From NCBI RefSeq assembly GCF_003268655.1, contig NZ_CP029642.1:3224001-3288000 (forward strand): 64,000 bases of DNA, read 5' to 3'. A model generated the notes under the pieces. It saw nothing but the letters and a program-made list of their open reading frames with translations. It was not told the origin of the DNA and did not search any database. Source of the stretch: Arthrobacter dokdonellae (GTDB lineage Bacteria; Actinomycetota; Actinomycetes; Actinomycetales; Micrococcaceae). Both the position numbers and the translations under genes were made by a program. This document shows, piece after piece, positions 25,189-32,940 of the stretch (positions are counted from its first letter, which is position 1; each line of letters starts with the position of its first letter).

Positions 25189-25761
25189 ATGACCATCCAT
25201 CCCGTGACCATTCTGGGCGACCCCGTGCTGCACCGCCGGGCGGAGGAGGTCAAGAGCTTCGATGGCGAGTTGAAATCCCTCGTCGCCGACCTTTTCGAGA
25301 CCATGGACGCCGCCCACGGCGTGGGCCTGGCCGCCCCGCAGATCGGCATGGGCCTGCGCGTGTTCACTTACCAGATGGAGAACGACGACGGCGTCCCCGA
25401 CCGGGGCGTTTTGGTGAACCCCTCACTGACGGTCGGGAAGATTTCGGGTAAGGCACCCGACCCGGACGACGAGGTGGAAGGCTGCCTCTCCGTCCCCGGC
25501 ATCGACTTCCCGCTCAAGCGCGCCGAGTGGGCGCGCGTGCGCGGCTTCGACGCCGAAGGCCGGCCCGTGGACTTTGAGGCGACCGGATGGTTTGCACGGT
25601 GCATGCAGCACGAATACGACCACCTCGACGGCAAGCTCTACGTGGACCGCCTCAACGACCGCTACGGCCGCAAGGCCCGGCGGGCGGCCAAGGAACGCGG
25701 CTGGGGCGTGCCGGGCCTGACCTGGATGCCCGGCGTGGACCCGGACCCCTTCGGGCACTGA
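25189..25761 (+). CDS. def: Peptide deformylase
   Basis: Metalloenzyme of 190 residues that removes the formyl group from the initiator Met. All three motifs are present: GVGLAAPQIG (about residues 44-53), EGCLSVPG with the metal Cys, and QHEYDHLDGKL with the two metal His and the catalytic Glu. ATG 25189 follows AAAAGGA. The C-terminal 25 residues (after RKARRAAKERGWG) exceed the core domain, as in other actinobacterial forms. It lies behind the tRNA-His terminator, so it has its own promoter. It works with the methionine aminopeptidases also encoded here. Confidence 0.96.
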   Translation: MTIHPVTILGDPVLHRRAEEVKSFDGELKSLVADLFETMDAAHGVGLAAPQIGMGLRVFTYQMENDDGVPDRGVLVNPSLTVGKISGKAPDPDDEVEGCLSVPGIDFPLKRAEWARVRGFDAEGRPVDFEATGWFARCMQHEYDHLDGKLYVDRLNDRYGRKARRAAKERGWGVPGLTWMPGVDPDPFGH

Positions 25762-25886
25762 CCTCCATCTCCCCTTCGGGATCAGCACCTCGCCATGGCG
25801 CACGCCTTCGATGCGGGTGCGCGGATTCCGCCTGCGCAGCGGTCATGGAGTAGCTTGGCGTAGAGCATTCTTTAGACGCCACATGA

Positions 25887-25917
25887 GCCGGCCGGTCCCC
25901 CTTTTTGGACGGCCGGC
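25887..25917 (+). promoter_or_regulatory. Strong hairpin directly before the sugar-transporter ribosome site
   Basis: GCCGGCCG (25887-25894), 15-nt loop with five Ts, CGGCCGGC (25910-25917), followed at once by AAGGGGG and the ATG at 25930. It has no downstream T run. It could be a 5'-UTR control or stabilising element, or the tail of upstream transcription. Confidence 0.5.
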
Positions 25918-25929
25918 AAGGGGGAAACC

Positions 25930-27372
25930 ATGACCGAGTCCACGACCACCGACACAGGTGCGGCGGCAAAAATACCCAAAAAGGTGATCGGCCTCGCCGT
26001 GGCGGGAGCCCTGGGAGGCTTCCTCTTCGGCTTCGATTCCTCAGTGGTTAACGGAGCCGTCGACGCCATCCAAGGCCAGTTCCACCTCGGTGAGGCACTC
26101 ACGGGCTTCACAATCGCCGTCGCACTTCTGGGCTGCGCGGCAGGCGCCTACGTGGCAGGCAGGATCGCCGACGCCAAGGGCCGCATCCCGGCGATGAAGC
26201 TGGGCGCCCTGTTGTTTTTAGCCAGCGCCATCGGGACAGGCCTGGCGTTCAACGTGGTGGACCTGATCTTCTGGCGCCTCATCGGCGGCCTCGGCATCGG
26301 GCTGGCCTCTGTCATTGCCCCTGCCTACATCTCGGAGATCTCCCCGCGCCGCCACCGCGGCCGGCTGGCCTCGCTGCAACAGCTGGCGATCACGGTGGGC
26401 ATCTTTGCCGCGCTGCTCTCCGACGCGCTGTTCGCCACCACAGCCGGGGGCGCCATCCATGAACTGTGGCTGGGCCTGCCGGCCTGGCGTTGGATGTTTC
26501 TCGCCGGCGCCGTGCCCGCCGTCGCCTACGGGTGGATCGCGTTCGTCCTCCCCGAATCACCGCGCTTCCTGGTCCTGAAGGGCAAGGAGGACAAGGCCAG
26601 GGAAGTCTTCCTGACGATTGCCCCCGCCGAGGACGCGGACCGGAGCATCCGCGACATCAAGGACGCCGTGAAGGAAGACTCCCTCGCGGCACGGAAAGGC
26701 TCGCTGCGCGGCAAGAGCTTTGGGCTGGTGCCGGTCGTCTGGATTGGCATCATCCTCTCCGTGCTGCAGCAGTTTGTTGGCATCAACGTCATTTTCTACT
26801 ACTCCACCACGCTGTGGAAGGCGGTGGGCTTCCACGAAAGCGACTCGCTGACCATCTCCGTGGTCACCGCCGTCGTGAACATCCTGGTCACGCTGGTGGC
26901 GATCGCCCTTGTGGACAGGATCGGCCGCCGGCCTATCCTGCTCGCCGGCTCCACCGGCATGGCCATTTCGTTGGGCGCCATGGCGCTGGCCTTCTCCTCC
27001 GCCGCGGGCTCGGGCGCCAACATCACGCTTCCCGGCGCCTGGGGTCCTGTCGCCCTCGTCGCCGCGAACGTGTTCGTCATCAGCTTCGGCGCCTCATGGG
27101 GACCACTGGTGTGGGTGCTGCTGGGCGAGATCTTCCCGTCCCGCATCCGTGCGCGCGCGCTCGGACTGGCCGCCGCGGCGCAATGGATCGCCAACTTCCT
27201 GATCACGCTCAGCTTCCCCGCCATGGCCTCCGCCTCCCTGCCGCTGACCTACGGCATGTACGCCCTGTTCGCCGCGGCGTCGTTCTTCTTCGTCATGTTC
27301 AAGGTGCCCGAGACCAATGGCATGTCCCTGGAGCAGGCCGAAACGCTGTTCGTGAAGAAAGCCAAGTCCTAG
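25930..27372 (+). CDS. Sugar porter family MFS transporter
   Basis: Twelve-helix major facilitator of 480 residues, of the sugar porter group (xylose, arabinose, glucose or galactose with H+). Signatures in order: GFDSSVVNGAVDAIQGQF (helix 1), GRIADAKGRIP (loop 2-3), ISPRRHRGRLASLQQL, LPESPRFLVLKGK (loop 6-7), QQFVGINVIFYYSTTLW (substrate region of helix 7), DRIGRRPILL and VPETNGMSLEQ at the C-terminus. The sugar cannot be fixed from sequence. AAGGGGG precedes the ATG, with a strong hairpin just upstream. An inverted-repeat element after the stop may end the transcript. Confidence 0.93.
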   Translation: MTESTTTDTGAAAKIPKKVIGLAVAGALGGFLFGFDSSVVNGAVDAIQGQFHLGEALTGFTIAVALLGCAAGAYVAGRIADAKGRIPAMKLGALLFLASAIGTGLAFNVVDLIFWRLIGGLGIGLASVIAPAYISEISPRRHRGRLASLQQLAITVGIFAALLSDALFATTAGGAIHELWLGLPAWRWMFLAGAVPAVAYGWIAFVLPESPRFLVLKGKEDKAREVFLTIAPAEDADRSIRDIKDAVKEDSLAARKGSLRGKSFGLVPVVWIGIILSVLQQFVGINVIFYYSTTLWKAVGFHESDSLTISVVTAVVNILVTLVAIALVDRIGRRPILLAGSTGMAISLGAMALAFSSAAGSGANITLPGAWGPVALVAANVFVISFGASWGPLVWVLLGEIFPSRIRARALGLAAAAQWIANFLITLSFPAMASASLPLTYGMYALFAAASFFFVMFKVPETNGMSLEQAETLFVKKAKS

Positions 27373-27378
27373 CCCGCC

Positions 27379-27500
27379 GTCGAGGTTCGAGATCACGACG
27401 CCTCCGCGGCGGCGTGGAGGCGTCGTCATCTCGAACCTCAACTCTTGGACAGGTGGTCATCTCGAACCTCAACGGTCCGGGGCGTCGTGATCTCAACGGG
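27379..27500. repeat. Dispersed repeat family in inverted order; possible terminator
   Basis: The first two copies face each other: 27382-27405 (GAGGTTCGAGAT at its start) and 27416-27439 (ATCTCGAACCTC at its end) form a stem of about 24 bp with a single mismatched position. A third copy (27457-27480) and a shorter fourth follow. The core matches the direct repeats at 4625-4716. There is no T run, so termination is uncertain. Confidence 0.75.
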
Positions 27501-27521
27501 GATTTTCGGTAAGCTGGCTTG

Positions 27522-28379
27522 ATGATCCCGCACACCGCGCTGAGCACAGAACTGTCCTTGGACTACCTTGCGGTGGCGGAAGAAGACCGGGACGGCTGCC
27601 TGCAGCTGCTCGACGGCGAGACGGGTCCGGCGGCGGCGGCGGTGTTGGATTATCTCTTCGCCGCCCTCGGCAGCACTGACGCCGCGGTGCCGGAACCCGG
27701 GACGCCGGAACTGCCCGTCACAGAGAGCGACTGGCTGGAGGGCATGCTCCGCTTCGTGCCCGCCCTGCAGCATTGGCACGCCGAACTGGACATCCCCGAC
27801 GTCGTCACGCGGGACACGTTGGCCGACTTTGGCCGCAACCTGGCCCTCAACCGGCGGGTCCACGGCCGGTTCGGAATGGACACTTGGAGGTGGCTCACCC
27901 ACCACTTCACCGGCCGGCTCTTCGCCCTGGGCCGCCTGCAGTACCTGCTCCACCAGCCCGCGGTCACGATTCCCGGTGTCGCAGACGGCGAGTGGATCCT
28001 GGGCATTCACATCCCCGAAGACGGCGCCCTGGGCATGGCGCCCGTTGCGGAAAGCCTCGCCGCAGCCGGGCCGTTCTTCGCCACGCACTTTCCGGAACGG
28101 CCTGTCCGGATCGCGAACTGCGAGTCCTGGCTGCTGGACCCGTACCTGTCCGGCCACATGGACCAGTGGTCCAACATCTCCCGCTTCGCCGCCCTGTTCA
28201 CCCCGTACGGGACTCCGCGCGATGAACCCACCGACGCCGTCTACTTCACCTTCCGCACCCGCGGCATGGACAACCTCTCCGAGCTTCCCCGCACGACGGC
28301 GCTCCAACAGTTGGTCCTTGACCGCATCGCCGGCGGAGGCACGTGGCAGGTCGGGTACGGCTGCCTGCAGCTTCCGTAA
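27522..28379 (+). CDS. Acyltransferase-domain protein (GNAT-like C-terminal domain)
   Basis: Protein of 285 residues. The N-terminal helical half (WLEGMLRFVPALQHWHAEL, FGRNLALNRRVHGRFGMDTW) is followed by GEWILGIHIPEDGALGMAPVAESL and RIANCESWLLDPYL, which match the acyltransferase group with a GNAT-like C-terminal domain. Substrate and acyl donor are unknown. No ribosome site; TAAGCT stands 6 nt before the ATG, so the transcript is probably leaderless. A TTG directly before the ATG could also serve as a start. It lies upstream of prfC on the same strand. Confidence 0.8.
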   Translation: MIPHTALSTELSLDYLAVAEEDRDGCLQLLDGETGPAAAAVLDYLFAALGSTDAAVPEPGTPELPVTESDWLEGMLRFVPALQHWHAELDIPDVVTRDTLADFGRNLALNRRVHGRFGMDTWRWLTHHFTGRLFALGRLQYLLHQPAVTIPGVADGEWILGIHIPEDGALGMAPVAESLAAAGPFFATHFPERPVRIANCESWLLDPYLSGHMDQWSNISRFAALFTPYGTPRDEPTDAVYFTFRTRGMDNLSELPRTTALQQLVLDRIAGGGTWQVGYGCLQLP

Positions 28380-28425
28380 CTCCGGCCCGGCTGCGGTAAA
28401 CTTGGGAGTTGGCGTTTTCGCCCCG

Positions 28426-28485
28426 GCACCCGTGGCGCCGCGAACCGCAGGATCCGCACCCGTGGCGCCGCGACCCGCAGGTTGC
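28426..28485. repeat. 30-bp tandem duplication upstream of prfC
   Basis: Two copies begin GCACCCGTGGCGCCGCGA at 28426 and 28456. They lie in the leader of prfC, between a possible -10 (TAAACT, near 28397) and the GTG start. Confidence 0.75.
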
Positions 28486-28539
28486 CCCGGGGCAAGCCAC
28501 GCCGTCGTTCATCGCGCTCCACCCCCAGAAAGCAGTCTT

Positions 28540-30147
28540 GTGTCTTCTCAGGTCCAGTCCCCCGTCCGTGCCTCGGAAATCACCGCCCAAGCGGGCCGGC
28601 GCCGCACCTTCGCCGTGATCTCCCACCCGGATGCCGGAAAGTCGACGCTGACCGAGGCCCTGGCGCTGCATGCGAAGGTGATCGGCACGGCCGGCGCCAC
28701 GAACGGCAAGTCGAACCGCAAGGACACCGTCTCCGACTGGCAGCAGATGGAGAAGGACCGCGGCATCTCCATCAGCTCCGCGGCCCTGCAGTTCTCTTAC
28801 CGGGATACCGTCATCAACCTCCTGGACACGCCCGGCCACGCCGACTTTTCCGAGGACACCTACCGGGTGCTGGCCGCCGTCGACTGCGCCGTGATGCTCG
28901 TGGACGCCGGCAAAGGCCTGGAGACGCAGACCATGAAGCTCTTCGAGGTGTGCCGCCAGCGCAACCTGCCCATCATCACCGTCATCAACAAGTGGGACCG
29001 CCCCGGCCTGGACCCGCTGGAGCTGATGGACGAGATCACCGAGCGCACGGGCCTGGCCCCGATGCCGCTGACCTGGGCCATCGGCATCGCCGGCGACTTT
29101 CGCGGCGTCTGGGACATCCAGCGCAACGAGTTCGCCAAGTTTGCCCGCAACAGCTCCGGCGCCCACATCGCCCTGACCGAATACCTGACGCCCGAGCAGG
29201 CGGCCGCGTCGGAGGGCGACGCCTGGCAGGACTCCATTGACGAGGCGTCGCTGGTGGTCGACGCCGGCGCGCCCCTGGATCTGGAGGCGTTCTACGCCGG
29301 CAAGGCCACGCCGCTGCTGTTCTCCTCCGCGGCCTTGAACTTTGGCGTCAAGCAGATCCTGGACACACTGGTGGACTACGCCCCCCCGGCCGCCCCGCGC
29401 CCCGAGGTCACCGGCGGCACCCGCCCCGTGGACGCGCCGTTCTCCGGCTTTGTCTTCAAGGTCCAGGCCGGGATGAACCAGGCCCACCGCGACCACGTGG
29501 CCTTCATCCGCGTCTGCTCCGGCATGTTTGAACGCGGCATGGTGGTCACGCAGGGACGCACCGGCAAATCCTTCGCCACCAAGTACGCCCAGCAGGTGTT
29601 TGGGCGTGAGCGCGAGGTGATCGACACCGCGTTTCCCGGCGACGTCGTCGGACTTGTCAATGCCTCCGCGCTGCGCGTGGGCGACAGCCTGTACGTGGAG
29701 GAGCCGGTGGAATACCCGGCCATCCCGTTGTTCGCGCCGGAGCACTTCCAGGTGGCCCGCTCCAAGGACCCCAGCAAGTACAAGCAGTTCCGCCGCGGCA
29801 TCGAGCAGCTGGAACATGAAGGCGTCATCCAGGTGCTGCGCTCGGACCTGCGCGGGGACCAGGCTCCCGTGCTGGCCGCCGTCGGGCCCATGCAGTTTGA
29901 GGTGGTCGAGGACCGCATGCACCACGACTTCAACGCCCCCATGCGCCTGGAGCGCCTCCCCTATTCACTTGCCCGGCTGACGACGGCGGACGCGGAGGCC
30001 GTGCTGGGCTCCGTCCATGGCGCCGAGGTGCTTAAGCGCAGCGACGGTGAGTTTCTGGCGCTCTTCAATGACATCTGGGCCATGCGGCGCGTGGAAAAGA
30101 ACCACCCGGACCTGCCGCTGGCCGAGATCGGCACCAGCCGGGAGTAG
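28540..30147 (+). CDS. prfC: Peptide chain release factor 3
   Basis: Translational GTPase of 535 residues that removes RF1/RF2 from the ribosome after peptide release. G1 is SHPDAGKST, switch region DRGISISSAA, G3 LLDTPGHADFSEDTYR, G4 VINKWDRPG; domain II begins near FSGFVFKVQAGMNQAHRDHVAFIRVCSG, domain III contains GPMQFEVVEDRM. This is RF3 and not EF-G or LepA by length and DWQQMEKDRGIS. GTG 28540 gives the normal N-terminus (VSSQVQSPVRASEI); the frame is open upstream without a stop, but that part is antisense-like noise. No clear ribosome site. Confidence 0.95.
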   Translation: MSSQVQSPVRASEITAQAGRRRTFAVISHPDAGKSTLTEALALHAKVIGTAGATNGKSNRKDTVSDWQQMEKDRGISISSAALQFSYRDTVINLLDTPGHADFSEDTYRVLAAVDCAVMLVDAGKGLETQTMKLFEVCRQRNLPIITVINKWDRPGLDPLELMDEITERTGLAPMPLTWAIGIAGDFRGVWDIQRNEFAKFARNSSGAHIALTEYLTPEQAAASEGDAWQDSIDEASLVVDAGAPLDLEAFYAGKATPLLFSSAALNFGVKQILDTLVDYAPPAAPRPEVTGGTRPVDAPFSGFVFKVQAGMNQAHRDHVAFIRVCSGMFERGMVVTQGRTGKSFATKYAQQVFGREREVIDTAFPGDVVGLVNASALRVGDSLYVEEPVEYPAIPLFAPEHFQVARSKDPSKYKQFRRGIEQLEHEGVIQVLRSDLRGDQAPVLAAVGPMQFEVVEDRMHHDFNAPMRLERLPYSLARLTTADAEAVLGSVHGAEVLKRSDGEFLALFNDIWAMRRVEKNHPDLPLAEIGTSRE

Positions 30148-30167
30148 CCGCCCCGGGCCGGCTGGTC

Positions 30168-30356
30168 TTAGCTTTCCTTGGCCACGCGGTTGACGTCGGC
30201 GGCGGCAATGTCACGCAGCTCATGGAGCTGGTCCAGACGCTGCTGCGTGATCTTTCCCGCGTTGAAATCGGCGGTGGCCCGGGCCAGCTGACGGTTGGCC
30301 TCCTCAAGGTTGTCGTGGGCCAGCTGCATCGGGTCGTTGAAGTCTGATTCGCTCAT
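30168..30356 (-). CDS. Small coiled-coil-like hypothetical protein (62 aa)
   Basis: Protein of 62 residues beginning MSESDFNDPMQLAHDNLEEANRQ and ending DVNRVAKES. Helical and charged, with a heptad-like pattern (LEEANRQLARATADF, LDQLHELRDIAA) that could form a coiled coil. No known motif. The start is the first ATG of the conserved-looking part; its ribosome site is weak. It lies 78 bp after a secreted HNH nuclease gene on the same strand and converges with prfC. The even composition supports a real gene. Confidence 0.6.
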   Translation of the reverse strand: MSESDFNDPMQLAHDNLEEANRQLARATADFNAGKITQQRLDQLHELRDIAAADVNRVAKES

Positions 30357-30434
30357 AAAAGGCATCATTGCACCGTTTGCCGCGGCAGGCCACCAAGGCG
30401 CCGTTTGTGTCATGCGGCGTGTCCCCGGTGGCCG

Positions 30435-31382
30435 TCAGGATGGTGCCGCGTAGCCGGACGGAAGCGATTGAATGCCCGGGCAGGCGGCCAGCACCCGGGT
30501 CATGGCGGCCTTTTCCGGCGGCGTGACCCAGAGCCGGTAGGCGGCCTTGACGGAGACCTGCCGGGCAACGTACTGGCACCGGAACTTTTTGTCCGGCGGC
30601 AGCCACGTGGCGGCGTCCCCGTCCGATTTTTCCTGGTTCGCCGGGCCGTCAGCGGCCAGCAGGTTCAGGGGATCGTTCGCCAGGCTTTGGCGCTGCACGG
30701 GCGTGAGCCGCTGTGCGCCCGTCTGCCATGCGTTGCCCAGGGCCACCACATGGTCAATCTGGACGGCGGCGCTGGTGGCGGCACCGCGCCGGAACTCGAT
30801 GGTGCGGCCGGTATACGGTTCAGCGAGCGTGCCGGCCTTGACCTGGCACAGCGACGCGCCTTCAAAGGTGGCGTGTTGCAGGTCGCGGCGCAGGACGTCG
30901 TTGCGGGTATCGCAGCCGTTGGCATCCGCGTCAAGCCAGGCCTCGCCGAATTCGCTCCGCTGGTAGTTCGTCTTCGGCGCCCGCCCCTTGACCTGCAGCG
31001 TGTCCAGCACGGCGAGGGCCGACGCCGGCCCCACGCGTACGACAGGGGTGCCCAGCCCCGGCGGCGGCGTGGACATGACGGGAGCCGGGCCGGCACCGGG
31101 CTCAAACGGCCACCGGCCGCTGGCATGAAGCCACCCGCCCAGGGCCGCGGTGAGCAGCACGGAAAGCGCCGCGGCCACCTGCAGCAGGCCCCGCTCCGGA
31201 GACCGGCGGGTTGGCGGGCGGGCGTCCGTGCCCTGGCTGTCCGTTTCCGGGCGGGCGTCCGTGCCCGGGCGGCTGTCCGTTTCCGGGGCACGGCGCCTGT
31301 CCCGGTCGCCGCATCCGTTCACACGGGTTCCGGCATGGGGCACGGACCGGCGCGCCGCAACAACTACTGCATGCCGGGCCAT
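30435..31382 (-). CDS. Secreted or membrane-anchored HNH endonuclease (DUF1524)
   Basis: Protein of 315 residues. A hydrophobic segment at about residues 66-86 (LLQVAAALSVLLTAALGGWL) after an Arg-rich tail suggests a membrane anchor or an uncleaved signal. The nuclease domain shows WLDADANGCDTRNDVLRRDL, then IDHVVALGNAWQTGAQ (the D-H of the HNH/DUF1524 core) and NDPLNLLAADGPANQEKSD with the Asn and His-like positions. It would degrade DNA outside the membrane. The first 50 residues contain imperfect repeats (PETDSRPGTDARP) matching DNA repeats at about 31209-31300. ATG 31382 follows GGAAGGG. Confidence 0.88.
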   Translation of the reverse strand: MARHAVVVAARRSVPHAGTRVNGCGDRDRRRAPETDSRPGTDARPETDSQGTDARPPTRRSPERGLLQVAAALSVLLTAALGGWLHASGRWPFEPGAGPAPVMSTPPPGLGTPVVRVGPASALAVLDTLQVKGRAPKTNYQRSEFGEAWLDADANGCDTRNDVLRRDLQHATFEGASLCQVKAGTLAEPYTGRTIEFRRGAATSAAVQIDHVVALGNAWQTGAQRLTPVQRQSLANDPLNLLAADGPANQEKSDGDAATWLPPDKKFRCQYVARQVSVKAAYRLWVTPPEKAAMTRVLAACPGIQSLPSGYAAPS

Positions 31383-31552
31383 GGACCATCCCTTCCGCCT
31401 GTCCGGCTGTCCCACGCCCCCTCCGGGCAGGGCCGCCGCGGGCACGGCCGGCTCACCATGGTTCGAGTCTAGGCATCCGGCAGCGCCCGCGCCGAAAGTT
31501 ATCCACACCCCCGTACCGGGCAATACGCCTCAGCTTGCACCGCTTCGAGCGT
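31383..31552. other. Intergenic leader upstream of the HNH gene
   Basis: No gene supported. It should contain the HNH gene promoter. TTATCCACA at 31499-31507 is noted but is a common chance sequence. Confidence 0.35.
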
Positions 31553-31672
31553 GCGCAGTGCCGGCCGCCGCGGGGGCGCATGGCTCCGGTCCACTTCCGC
31601 CATGCGCAGTGCCGGCCGCCGCGGGGGCGCATGGCCCCGGTCCACTTCCGCCATGCGCAGTGCCGGCCGCCG
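31553..31672. repeat. 51-bp tandem repeat, 2.4 copies
   Basis: Copies start at 31553, 31604 and 31655 (GCGCAGTGCCGGCCGCCGCG at each start). Copies one and two differ by a single base (CTCC/CCCC). The unit is a multiple of 3, so the minus strand reads a 17-residue Ala/Gly/Ser repeat, but nothing else supports a gene. Confidence 0.85.
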
Positions 31673-31808
31673 GCGCTGCGCCAGAAAACAAGCTGCGCAG
31701 CCCCCGCTCGTCTCCATCACGCATAATTTTGCTCCGCACCATGCGCGTGACGGCAATGCGCGGAACGTCTCGGCGAGGGCGTCGGCGCCACTTCACGGTC
31801 GGCGGAAA

Positions 31809-32402
31809 TCAGCCCGCCAGTGCCTTGTACATGATGTGCAGGCCGACGGGTCCGAGCGAAGGGTGGTCGAACGCGTCGGGGATTGTCGTCATGATGTCGA
31901 AGCCGAGCGATTCCCACAGGTAGATTGCACCGGTGTTGGATTCAACCACCGCGTTGAACTGCATGGCGCGGTAGCCGTCGGCGATGCTTGCGTTGAGCAC
32001 ATGGTGGGCCAGGAGCCGGCCGTAGCCCTTGCCCTCGTGGTCGGGGTGGACCATGAACGATGCGTTGGCGATGTGGCTTCCGGCGCCGGGCAGGTTGGGG
32101 TGCAGCTGCGCGGTGGCCACGATCATCGGCGGCGACTGCCCGCCCGTTTCCTCCGTGACCACATAGGTGCGCGGTACGCGGAGGGCGGGTCCGGCGTCGT
32201 GCGTGGGAGGAGTGGGAGAAGTGGGAGAAGAGGGTGCAGCGGGAGCAGTGGGTTCAGCCACGGTTTCCGGCAGCCACTCGGCACGCAGCGACTCCTCGCT
32301 GGCATCGGGCGGGAAGGTGTAGGTCTCCCCGGCGCGGACGGTCGGCTCGATGACGGCCCAGATGCCGGGCCAGTCGGCGGCGGCTGCCTCGCGTATCAAC
32401 AT
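31809..32402 (-). CDS. GNAT-family N-acetyltransferase
   Basis: Protein of 197 residues. MLIREAAAADWPGIWAVIEP opens the fold, IANASFMVHPDHEGKGYGRLLAHHVL is the acetyl-CoA-binding motif A (Gly-x-Gly), and FNAVVESNTGAIYLWESLGF is motif B. It resembles acetyltransferases of the phosphinothricin/amine type, but the substrate is unknown. A low-complexity Pro/Ser/Thr/Ala linker (about residues 52-68) interrupts the fold between strand pairs and is probably a surface loop. ATG 32402 starts the family-like sequence; the open frame to 32600 runs into the RNase P RNA gene. It converges with no gene; rnpB lies 55 bp upstream on the same strand. Confidence 0.88.
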   Translation of the reverse strand: MLIREAAAADWPGIWAVIEPTVRAGETYTFPPDASEESLRAEWLPETVAEPTAPAAPSSPTSPTPPTHDAGPALRVPRTYVVTEETGGQSPPMIVATAQLHPNLPGAGSHIANASFMVHPDHEGKGYGRLLAHHVLNASIADGYRAMQFNAVVESNTGAIYLWESLGFDIMTTIPDAFDHPSLGPVGLHIMYKALAG

Positions 32403-32457
32403 GCCCGCAAGTCTACGCACCCGGAGCGCAAACGGACCCAACGGCGTTACTCGGGGT

Positions 32458-32846
32458 GAATGGATAGGGCAGCCTGTACGCCGGGTTTTGTCATCCGCCG
32501 CAGTTGCCCGCGGCGGAGCGGCAACCATCCATCTACGAGCGCCGTTGCCGACGCCCTCCAGCGGCCTACCCAGGCACTCGGGCGGACAGCCCTCAATCAT
32601 GCCCTGTCTGGCCTTGCTCCGGGTGGGGTTTACCTAGCTTCCCCAGTCACCTGGGGAACTGGTGGTCTCTTACACCACCGTTTCACCCTTACCTGCGTCG
32701 GTCTTGCGGCCGTGCGGGCGGTCTGTTCTCTGTGGCACTTTCCTGCGGGTCACCCCGAGTGGGCGTTACCCACCACCCCGTCCTGTGGAGCCCGGACGTT
32801 CCTCGAGCCGCTTGCGCGACGCGCGGTTGCCCAGCTGCCCTATCCG
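32458..32846 (-). ncRNA. rnpB: RNase P RNA, class A
   Basis: Catalytic RNA of RNase P, which cuts tRNA 5' leaders. Read on the minus strand, GAGGAACGTCCGGGCTCC (32787-32804) is the conserved 5' core of helix P4/CR-I. The 5' end GGATAGGGCAGC and the 3' end GGCTGCCCTATCC pair as helix P1, fixing the limits to a few bases. Total length about 390 nt fits actinobacterial forms. All open frames across it are spurious. Confidence 0.95.
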
Positions 32847-32940
32847 TGTCCCAGTCTACAGGCCGGGGCGACGGCGTCGGCGCCGCACCTGGCTGCTGCG
32901 AACCATGTACGACGCCGGAACCTGGCGTGGGTGCCTGGCC

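Noticed and set aside
27568..28539. An N-terminal extension of prfC in one long open frame
   Set aside because: The upstream part is the acyltransferase gene read in another frame; RF3 proteins begin near GTG 28540.
31553..31672. Possible CRISPR array
   Set aside because: The copies are head-to-tail and nearly identical with no unique spacers, and no cas genes are present.
31530..31796. Minus-strand frame with 17-residue Ala/Gly/Ser repeats
   Set aside because: It is only the translation of the 51-bp tandem repeat; no ribosome site and no other coding sign.
32458..32846. Protein frames on both strands in this stretch
   Set aside because: The stretch is RNase P RNA with paired ends and the conserved core.
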